Positions 25,180 through 32,369 of a stretch of DNA of 64,000 bases are shown in pieces; positions within the stretch are counted from its first letter, which is position 1, and the number at the start of each line of letters is the position of its first letter. The position numbers and the translations under genes were made by a program. The stretch lies in assembly GCA_025451035.1 (NCBI GenBank), contig JANWLE010000037.1:1-64000 (forward strand). Direction: 5' to 3'. The notes beneath the pieces are model-generated. The model was not told the origin of the DNA. It saw nothing but the letters and a program-made list of their open reading frames with translations, and did not search any database. Source of the stretch: Solirubrobacteraceae bacterium. Lineage in GTDB: Bacteria > Actinomycetota > Thermoleophilia > Solirubrobacterales > Solirubrobacteraceae.

Positions 25180-26295
25180 CTAGAGCCAGCCGCGCTCGGT
25201 TGCGATGAGAACCGCCTGAGCGCGATCGACCGCGCCAAGCTTGCCGTAAATGTTGTGCAGATGGGTGCGTACCGTGCTGGTTGAGAGTGTCAGCTCGTGA
25301 GCTATCTGCTTGTAGACCTTGCCCTCGGCGAGTCGCTGCAACACCCCGAGCTCACGACCCGACAGCGGGCACGGGTCCACATGGCGCTGACGCATCCTGC
25401 TGGGTTTGGGGAGTTCGTACATCACGCGCCTGAGCTCCGCCGGGCCGAGGCCGACGCTACGCGCCCCCTTGAGCAGCTCTGTCGGCGACACGGGCGATCC
25501 CTGTTCGTAGTGCGCGAGCATGTCCGCCAGCCGCACAAGCGCCGCCTCGCCGGTGGCGTCGGTGCTGTGGTGGCGCTCGATGACCGACGCGATCGAAGCT
25601 GGGATCCCCCAGCGGCGGGCCAGGACACCGCCGACGAGTGCGTGGTCGACGCCCAGCTCCCGTCGTTCGGCGTGGATGCGCTCCTCGGGCGTGCGCGCGC
25701 CCTGGTGGACCTGGCTCGGGTAGCCCGGGTAGGCATGCATGAGTACGAGCTTGCCGATGTCGTGCAGAAGACTCACCACGCTGAGGCGATCGCGGTGTTC
25801 GTAGCCGACCTCGCTGGCGAGCCTGTCCGCCGCGTTCTGGGTCGCCAGCGCGTGCAGGCGGAAGCGTTCGGGAGCAGAGTCCCAGACACTCGAGCGCTCA
25901 AAGAAGTCGAATGTCCTGGCGCGCGTGGCGAGCGCCTGCACCGCTTGGGGACTGAGGACTTCGACGGCCTCCATGACGGTGTCAACCGACCCGCGGCCGC
26001 CACCCTTGACACGGTTGGCCATACGCAGCACCGCTGTCAGCAGCGCAACGTCGGACTCGACGGCCGCCACTATGTCAGCCGTGGCGACATGGTCGTTAGA
26101 GACCAGCGCGAGCAGCCTGTTGCGGGACTCTGACAGCGCGGGGAATGCCTCCAGCGCTTCAAAAGCCATCGTCAGCCGGCGGCCATGCCCCTCGCCCTGT
26201 TGACGTGTGGGGCTTGGCGAGCCAGCCTGGCGCTTGCCGTTGTCCTTTGCGTTGTTGCGCTTTGTAGCCGATCTGCTGCCGGGTGCTGCCTGCAT
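25180..26295 (-). CDS. HDOD-domain protein with C-terminal LuxR-type HTH
   Basis: A 371-residue fusion. Residues 1-40 are basic and polar. The HDOD domain (about 45-280) contains LLHDIGKLVLMHAYPGYPSQ and HALVGGVLARRWGIPASIASVIERHH, so several HD-type residues survive, unlike many HDOD proteins. The C-terminal LuxR/GerE domain (about 310-371) reads PLSGRELGVLQRLAEGKVYKQI, then LSTSTVRTHLHNIYGKLG. ATG 26295 is chosen for GAGGT 8 nt upstream; the longer in-frame start lies inside gltX. A GCCGATAG motif upstream (26348-26355) resembles a FliA-type -10. It is a probable signalling regulator; target and ligand are unknown. Confidence 0.82.
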   Translation of the reverse strand: MQAAPGSRSATKRNNAKDNGKRQAGSPSPTRQQGEGHGRRLTMAFEALEAFPALSESRNRLLALVSNDHVATADIVAAVESDVALLTAVLRMANRVKGGGRGSVDTVMEAVEVLSPQAVQALATRARTFDFFERSSVWDSAPERFRLHALATQNAADRLASEVGYEHRDRLSVVSLLHDIGKLVLMHAYPGYPSQVHQGARTPEERIHAERRELGVDHALVGGVLARRWGIPASIASVIERHHSTDATGEAALVRLADMLAHYEQGSPVSPTELLKGARSVGLGPAELRRVMYELPKPSRMRQRHVDPCPLSGRELGVLQRLAEGKVYKQIAHELTLSTSTVRTHLHNIYGKLGAVDRAQAVLIATERGWL

Positions 26296-26347
26296 TATTG
26301 GTACCTCGAAGAAGGTCGCCGCTGGCGTGGGGGTTAGGTCGAGGTTC

Positions 26348-26355
26348 CTATCGGC
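26348..26355 (-). promoter_or_regulatory. Weak sigma-28-like -10 motif before the HDOD-LuxR gene
   Basis: GCCGATAG on the minus strand matches seven of eight bases of the FliA/WhiG -10 consensus. The expected TAAA-type -35 fifteen bases upstream is only CAAC, so this is suggestive at best. Confidence 0.2.
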
Positions 26356-26386
26356 AGCAATGGACAAATGGTTGAGAGAAAATTTT

Positions 26387-27775
26387 TCAGTGGCCGTCGG
26401 CTCCCTCAGAAAGCCCATCCAGTGCGGCGCCAATCCGTGCCAGTGAGCGCTCCCTGCCCAACAGCGCGACACTCTCGAAGATGCCCGGCGAGATGGTCGT
26501 GCCGGTGATCGCCACCCGCAACGGCTGATAGACGTCCTTCGGCTTGACCCCCAGCCGCTCGATCACGCCGTTGAGCGCTTGCCGGATCGAGTCCTCGTCA
26601 AAGCTCGGCAGCTGCTCCAGCGCCCGTTGTGTGTGCTCGAGCGTTTTGCCTGCCTGCCCTTCCAGCCAGCGTGTGCGGGCCGTACCGTCTTGGGTCGGCT
26701 CTTCAAAGAGAAAGCCGCTCAGTGGCCAGAAATCAGCGAGCGTGTGGATCTTCTCTTGACTTATCTGGATGGCTTGGGAGAACCGCTCCGGCTCCGATTG
26801 GGCGGCCTTCAGCATTCTCGGCTGCGCCTCAGCGGCGAACTCCAGTAGACGCTCGCCTAGTGCCGAGACGCTCAGGCTGCGGATCTGAACGCCGTTTAGC
26901 CAGCGCAGCTTGATCTCGTCAAAGCGCGCCGGGTTACGGCTCACGCGGTCGAGCGTGAATCGTTCGATCAACTCCTCGGTCGACATGACCGTTTGATCGT
27001 CACCTGCGCCCCAGCCGAGCAGCGCTAGGTAGTTGCGCACAGCTTCCGGCAGGTAGCCCGCGTCGCGTAGCTCCTGCACGGAGGCGGCACCGTGGCGCTT
27101 CGAGAGCTTCTTGCCGTCGGGCCCATGCAAAAGCGGCAGGTGCGCATACACAGGTTGTGCTGCCCCCAACGCCTCCAGCACAAGCAGCTGCTTGGGCGTG
27201 TTGGACAGATGGTCCTCGCCCCGCACGACGTGCGTGATCTGGGCGTCGAGGTCATCGACCGCGACCGCGAAGTTGTAGAGAACCGAGCCGTCGGCGCGGG
27301 CTATCACCGGATCATCGAGGTGAACATGCTGGAAGCTGGTATCGCCGCGGATGAGGTCGCGTACGATGGTCGATCCCTCGTCGGGCACGCGCAGACGGAC
27401 CGCACCGAGGTCCTCGGGGGCGCCTCTGAAGCCGCGGTCAGCGCCGTGGCTGACCTTGTACTCCCTTACGTCATCCGCTGTGGCGCTAGAGCGATACGCG
27501 TGCCCGGAGCGCAGCAGGCGCTCGAGGACTTCTTGGTGGCGCTCCGCGCGCTGACTCTGGAAGATTGGCCCCTCGTCCCAGTCGAGCTCGAGCCAGCGCA
27601 GCGCGTCGAGGATCTGCTCGACGTGCTCCGGGGTGGAGCGCTCCCTGTCGGTGTCCTCGATGCGCAACACGAGCTGTCCCTGGGCGTGACGTGCCGCCAG
27701 CCAGTTGAAAAGCGCCGTGCGGGCACCGCCGATGTGCAGAGCTCCTGTGGGGGATGGAGCGAAACGAAGACGCAT
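26387..27775 (-). CDS. gltX: Glutamyl-tRNA synthetase
   Basis: Class I synthetase charging glutamate; with GatCAB present it may also charge tRNAGln. The product is 462 residues. The HIGH box appears as PSPTGALHIGGARTALFNW at the N-terminus and the KMSKS loop as GKKLSKRHGA. The C-terminal helical anticodon-binding region ends LSEGADGH. ATG 27775 (MRLRFAPSPTG) is the family start. Only 11 bp separate it from the divergent nfo start codon. Confidence 0.95.
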   Translation of the reverse strand: MRLRFAPSPTGALHIGGARTALFNWLAARHAQGQLVLRIEDTDRERSTPEHVEQILDALRWLELDWDEGPIFQSQRAERHQEVLERLLRSGHAYRSSATADDVREYKVSHGADRGFRGAPEDLGAVRLRVPDEGSTIVRDLIRGDTSFQHVHLDDPVIARADGSVLYNFAVAVDDLDAQITHVVRGEDHLSNTPKQLLVLEALGAAQPVYAHLPLLHGPDGKKLSKRHGAASVQELRDAGYLPEAVRNYLALLGWGAGDDQTVMSTEELIERFTLDRVSRNPARFDEIKLRWLNGVQIRSLSVSALGERLLEFAAEAQPRMLKAAQSEPERFSQAIQISQEKIHTLADFWPLSGFLFEEPTQDGTARTRWLEGQAGKTLEHTQRALEQLPSFDEDSIRQALNGVIERLGVKPKDVYQPLRVAITGTTISPGIFESVALLGRERSLARIGAALDGLSEGADGH

Positions 27776-27792
27776 AAGATCGAGGCATGCTA
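27775..27792. promoter_or_regulatory. Overlapping divergent promoters of nfo and gltX
   Basis: TAAGAT (27775-27780, plus) lies six bases before the nfo ATG. TAGCAT (27792-27787, minus) lies 11 bases before the gltX ATG and overlaps the first nfo codons. The start codons are so close that each promoter must use bases inside the other gene. Confidence 0.35.
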
Positions 27793-28677
27793 ATCGGAGC
27801 TCACGTCTCACCGGCGGGCGGGTTGCCCAAGGCGGTGGAGCGCGGGGTGCAGCTGGGCTGCCGCGCGATCCAGATCTTCAATCAGTCACCACGCATGTGG
27901 CGGCCAACCGTGTACCGCGAGGAGGACGTCGCCGCGTTCAAGGAGGCGATCGCAAATAGCCCGATCGATGCGGTACTGATCCACACGGTCTATCTACTCA
28001 ACTGCGCCAGCGATGATGCGGAGGTACGCTCGAAGTCGCTCGAGTCGCTGACTCATTCGCTTTGCGCCGGGCAGGCCATCGGCGCGTGCGGCGTTGTGCT
28101 CCATCCCGGATCGGCGAAGATCGGGAGTGTCTCAAAGGCGATAACTCGCGCTGGACAGACTATCGCCCAAGCGCTGTCCGACAGCGAGGGGTGCGAGCTT
28201 CACCTGGAGAACACGGCGGGCGCCGGCGGCACTTTGGGCCGCTCCTTCGATGAGCTGGCCGCTTTGATCGAAGCAGCCGGCGCAGATCGCCGGCTCGGCG
28301 TGTGCCTTGACTCTTGCCATCTGTACGCGACCGGCTTCGATATTCGCACCTCGCAGGGGATGACCTCGGTGGCACGCGAGGCGACACGCAAGCTGGGCAA
28401 GGGGGTCGTCCGCTCGCTGCACCTGAACGACTCAAAGACGGCGCTCGGGGCCAACCGCGACCGACATGCGAACATTGGCGATGGCGAGCTTGGCGAGGAT
28501 GGCTGCGCCTCCTTCCTGTCCACACCGTCCTTTAAGGATCTTCCGTGCGTGCTCGAGACACCAGGGGGCGGTGAGGGCCCCCGCGCCGAGGAAATAGCGC
28601 TTGCGGTGAAGCTACGCGAAAGCGGGATCGCTGCGCGCAAACATCCTGGGCCTGGCCGAGCGCGCGCTAGCCGGTAG
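27787..28677 (+). CDS. nfo: Deoxyribonuclease IV (AP endonuclease)
   Basis: Zn-dependent AP endonuclease of base-excision repair, cutting 5' to abasic sites. The 296-residue TIM-barrel product starts MLIGAHVSPAGGLPKAVERG. It shows NQSPRMWRP, the metal ligands in LIHTVYLLN, VLHPGS, HLENTAG, VCLDSCHLYATGFD, LHLNDSK and DRHANIGDG, and VLETPGG near the end. ATG 27787 has TAAGAT six bases upstream. The stop overlaps the convergent dnaE stop by 11 bp. Confidence 0.95.
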   Translation: MLIGAHVSPAGGLPKAVERGVQLGCRAIQIFNQSPRMWRPTVYREEDVAAFKEAIANSPIDAVLIHTVYLLNCASDDAEVRSKSLESLTHSLCAGQAIGACGVVLHPGSAKIGSVSKAITRAGQTIAQALSDSEGCELHLENTAGAGGTLGRSFDELAALIEAAGADRRLGVCLDSCHLYATGFDIRTSQGMTSVAREATRKLGKGVVRSLHLNDSKTALGANRDRHANIGDGELGEDGCASFLSTPSFKDLPCVLETPGGGEGPRAEEIALAVKLRESGIAARKHPGPGRARASR

Positions 28678-31600
28678 CGGACGCTTCCATCGACATCGCA
28701 TGCTCCAGCACCTGTTCCAGCTCGGCCCTGAGCGTCGGCGTGTGCTTCACGCGGTAGCGCTCACCTAGCCGCAGACGGCGCATGCCGGAGGCCGTATCCA
28801 TCTCGAGAACCACATCAGCGCTGCCGGGATGATCGCCGATGACCTCCTTGAGGTCATCGATAACGCTCGGCGGCAGGAACGTCGCTTCCATCCGCAGATG
28901 CACCGGCTCGCTGTGCGCTGCAACCGCGTGTAGTTGAGCGTTGGCCTTCTCTATCTCCTCCTCGGACGGTTTGAAGCTTTGCGCCTCCTGCACCACCACG
29001 CAGGTCTTGCCAGCCTCCTTGTGGTCTACTCGACCCTTTACAAGGATGATCTGGTCGACTGCGAGGATCGCCTCGTGCTCCGCCAGCGCCTTGCCAAACA
29101 CGAGAATCTCGACTGACCCTTCCAGGTCATCAATGGTCGCGAACATCATGTGGTCACCGTTGCGGGTACGGATCTTCTTCGCCTCGGTGATGATCCCGCC
29201 GACCGTCACCCACTCCTTGTCGCGTCGGTCAGCGAGCCCCGCCAGCGGACAATCGGCCACTGCCAGCATCGCCTTGCGCAGAGGCTTCAGGGGATGCTCG
29301 GAGATGAACAGGCCGACCGCTTCCTTCTCCGCGGCCAGCAGCTCCGCTTGGTCGAACTCTTCGCTTGGGATCGGCGGGTTGCCGAGACGAAGTAGACCAG
29401 CGCCCGCGGGTTGTGAGCTGCTCCCGCCCGTTCCCGCCATGGCCTGACCACTGGCTGGTTCTAGATCGAAAATCGACCCCTGCCCAATGAGCGCGTCCTG
29501 CTGTGACTTTTGTCCAGCGGCCTGGGCCTGAGCGAGCACTTGGAGCATGCCCTTACGGGTGGCGCCAGTGGAGCCGAACGCACCGCACTTGATCAGCGCG
29601 TCTATCGCCTTCTTGTTCACGGCACGGCTGTCGACCCGCTCGCAGAAGTCCCATAGTGAGGTGAACTCGCCGCCTTGCTCGCGGGCGCGCTTGATCGCCT
29701 CAACCGCCTGGTGGCCGACCCCCTTGACCGCGTCCAGTCCGAAGCGGATGTTTCTCTCGACAACGGTGAACTCATGATCTGAGAGGTTGACGTCGGGCGG
29801 GAGCACCTGGATGCCCATCTCCTCGCAGCGAGCGACGAAGAACGGCACCTTGTCCTTGGTGGACATGACCGAGGAGATGAGTGCAGCCATGTACTCGGCG
29901 GAGTAGTTAGCCTTCAACCAGGCGGTTCTATAGGCGATCAGCGCGTAACAGGCGGCGTGAGACTTGTTGAACGAGTAATCAGCGGATTTTTCGTTTGTCT
30001 GCCACAGGAACTCGACCACTTCGGGGCTGGTACCAGAGGCACGACAGCCTTCGACGAACTCGGGCTTCAGCGCCGCCATCGCCTCGCGATTCTTCTTGCC
30101 AATCGCCTTACGCAGATCATCAGCCTTCGCGCCGGAGAAGCCTGCCAGTTCCTTGGAGATCTGCATCGCCTGCTCCTGGTAAAGAATCACTCCCTTCGAG
30201 GATTCGAGGATCGGCCGCAGGCGCTCGTCGGCGTAGGTGATCGCCTGCGGGTTGTGCTTGCCCTTTGCGTATACCGGGATCTGGTCCATCGCCCCGGGGC
30301 GGTAGAGGGCGTTGAGGGCAATGAGGTCGTTGAACTCGTCCGGGCGCACCTTCTTCAGCGCCTCCCGCATGCCGTCAGACTCAAACTGGAACACCCCGGT
30401 CGAGTCGCCGCTTGCCAGCATTTCGTAGGTTCGGGGATCATCGAGCGGCAGCGTGGTCATGTCCGGGCGCTCGCCGGTGGAGCGCTCGATGATGTCCAGT
30501 GCGTCCTCGATCACATCGAGGTTGCGCAGCCCGAGGAAGTCCATCTTGAGCAGCCCGATTTCCTCGATCGGCTTCATCGAGAATTGGGTGACAGTGCGGA
30601 AGATGCGCTGTCCATCCTCACTCACACCGGCGTCGGCGAGCTGCAGTGGAACGATCTCCGTCAGTGGACGGTCGGCGATTACGACCGCGGCGGCGTGGAT
30701 CGAGGAGTTGCGCACGATCCCCTCGAGGCCCTTCGCGACATCGATGATCTGCTTGGCTGTCGGATCCTCGTCGTAAGCGGAACGCAGTGGCTCACCTGCC
30801 TTCAGGCAGTCGGCAAACGACGGCGGCCTGCCCATGATCGGATCTGGGATGAGCTTGGCCAGCCGATCCCCCATGCCGTAGTCGAAACCGAGCACGCGAG
30901 CAGCGTCACGGGTGGCGGCACGCGGGAACATCTTGCCGAATGTCACAATCTGCGCCACGGCCTCGCGACCGTACTTTTCCGTCACATAGCGCATCACCCG
31001 CTCGCGCCCGCGCACGGAGAAGTCGATGTCGATGTCTGGCATAGATACACGCTCGGGGTTGAGAAAGCGCTCGAACAGCAAGTCGTATGCGAGCGGATCG
31101 ACATCGGTGATCTGCAGGCAGTAGGAGACAATCGAGCCAGCAGCCGAGCCGCGGCCCGGACCAACTGCTATCCCGTTCTCCTTGGCGTACTTCACGAAGT
31201 CCCAGACGATCAGGAAGTAGGCGTTGAAGCCCATCCTGTCGATCACCTCGAGCTCCATCTCCATACGCTCGAGCGCTTGTGCTGGCGGCGGGTCACCGTA
31301 ACGCCGACGAAGCCCCTCGTCTACGCGAGCGCGTAGATACTCTCGCTCGGAGATACCGTCCGGGGTCGGATAGCGAGGAATCAGCTGCTTGCCGAGCTCG
31401 AGCTCGAGCGAGCATCGTTCGGCTATCTCGATGGTGTTCGGTATCGCCTCCGGCCACTCCGCGAAAGCGTCGAGCATCTCCTTGTTGTCACGCAGATAGA
31501 ACTCGTTCGTTTCAAAGGTCATCTTCGGAGCCGCGAGCGTGCTCTTGGTCTGCACGCACAGCAGCGCCGTGTGGTGGTCGTAGTCCTCGCGACGGAGATA

Positions 31601-32227
31601 GTGGACATCGCCGGTTCCGACGAGCGACCCGCCGACTTCGCGCGCAATCCGGACGATCCCCGGGTTGCACTTCTCTTGGTCTGAGATCCCGTTCTTCTGC
31701 ACCTCGAAGTACACGTTCTCTGGACCGAAGATCTGCATCAGATCGTCAACGTGTGCGCGGGCGTCCGACGGCCGGTCCTCAATCAGTCGCTGGCAGAAGC
31801 GGGAGGCCAAGCAACCTGTCAATACGATCACGCCATCTGCGTGCTTTTGTACTTGGCGCAAGTCCACCGACGGCTTGCCACGCTGAAGTCCTTCTAGAAA
31901 ACCCGCTGAGGAGAGCTCGACGAGATTGCGGTAGCCGGCATCACTGCGGGCCAGCAGCGTCAGATGGTTACGCTCGACGCGCCCAGGGCCATTCGCTGTG
32001 TGATCGTCCACGAGATAGATCTCGCAGCCCACGATTGGCTTGATTGAGTGTTTTGCGCAAGCCTTATAGAGCTCGACCGCGCCGTTCATGACGCCATGAT
32101 CGGTGAGCGCCAAAGCGGGTTGACCGAACCCTGCAGCACGCTCGGCCAGCGCGTCGATCCTGCAAGCCCCGTCGAGCAGGGAGTACTCGGAGTGGACGTG
32201 GAGATGGGCGCATGGCTGTGTGCTCAC
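28667..32227 (-). CDS. dnaE: DNA polymerase III alpha subunit
   Basis: The catalytic subunit of the replicative polymerase; 1186 residues. The N-terminal PHP domain begins CAHLHVHSEYSLLDGACRID, with metal-binding-type His residues retained. The polymerase core has VGPGRGSAAGSIVSYCL and the catalytic acidic motif SMPDIDIDFSVRGRERV near residue 400. The C-terminal OB fold reads VTVGGIITEAKKIRTRNG to LEGSVEILVFG. The start is taken as GTG 32227, since the frame upstream is unlike the family. TACCAT lies 9 nt before it and no ribosome-binding site is visible. The length and PHP/OB content fit DnaE1. Confidence 0.96.
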   Translation of the reverse strand: MSTQPCAHLHVHSEYSLLDGACRIDALAERAAGFGQPALALTDHGVMNGAVELYKACAKHSIKPIVGCEIYLVDDHTANGPGRVERNHLTLLARSDAGYRNLVELSSAGFLEGLQRGKPSVDLRQVQKHADGVIVLTGCLASRFCQRLIEDRPSDARAHVDDLMQIFGPENVYFEVQKNGISDQEKCNPGIVRIAREVGGSLVGTGDVHYLRREDYDHHTALLCVQTKSTLAAPKMTFETNEFYLRDNKEMLDAFAEWPEAIPNTIEIAERCSLELELGKQLIPRYPTPDGISEREYLRARVDEGLRRRYGDPPPAQALERMEMELEVIDRMGFNAYFLIVWDFVKYAKENGIAVGPGRGSAAGSIVSYCLQITDVDPLAYDLLFERFLNPERVSMPDIDIDFSVRGRERVMRYVTEKYGREAVAQIVTFGKMFPRAATRDAARVLGFDYGMGDRLAKLIPDPIMGRPPSFADCLKAGEPLRSAYDEDPTAKQIIDVAKGLEGIVRNSSIHAAAVVIADRPLTEIVPLQLADAGVSEDGQRIFRTVTQFSMKPIEEIGLLKMDFLGLRNLDVIEDALDIIERSTGERPDMTTLPLDDPRTYEMLASGDSTGVFQFESDGMREALKKVRPDEFNDLIALNALYRPGAMDQIPVYAKGKHNPQAITYADERLRPILESSKGVILYQEQAMQISKELAGFSGAKADDLRKAIGKKNREAMAALKPEFVEGCRASGTSPEVVEFLWQTNEKSADYSFNKSHAACYALIAYRTAWLKANYSAEYMAALISSVMSTKDKVPFFVARCEEMGIQVLPPDVNLSDHEFTVVERNIRFGLDAVKGVGHQAVEAIKRAREQGGEFTSLWDFCERVDSRAVNKKAIDALIKCGAFGSTGATRKGMLQVLAQAQAAGQKSQQDALIGQGSIFDLEPASGQAMAGTGGSSSQPAGAGLLRLGNPPIPSEEFDQAELLAAEKEAVGLFISEHPLKPLRKAMLAVADCPLAGLADRRDKEWVTVGGIITEAKKIRTRNGDHMMFATIDDLEGSVEILVFGKALAEHEAILAVDQIILVKGRVDHKEAGKTCVVVQEAQSFKPSEEEIEKANAQLHAVAAHSEPVHLRMEATFLPPSVIDDLKEVIGDHPGSADVVLEMDTASGMRRLRLGERYRVKHTPTLRAELEQVLEHAMSMEASATG

Positions 32228-32369
32228 GAATACTGGATGGTAGGCGTCGGCGCGGACGCGGATGATCCCAGCTGTCGTGGCGACACTACCCAAGTTCTCG
32301 CGCGATCCCAATGGCCAGCGGCGGGCCTGCCGCCTATCAAGCCCGGAACTTGCGGACGACTATGCTGGC

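Noticed and set aside
25297-26133. 278-residue plus-strand frame antisense to the HDOD-LuxR gene
   Set aside because: The HDOD and LuxR domains on the opposite strand are unmistakable; this frame is their shadow.
29957-31336. 459-residue plus-strand frame antisense to dnaE
   Set aside because: A shadow of the dnaE codons in GC-rich DNA, with no ribosome-binding site or domain.
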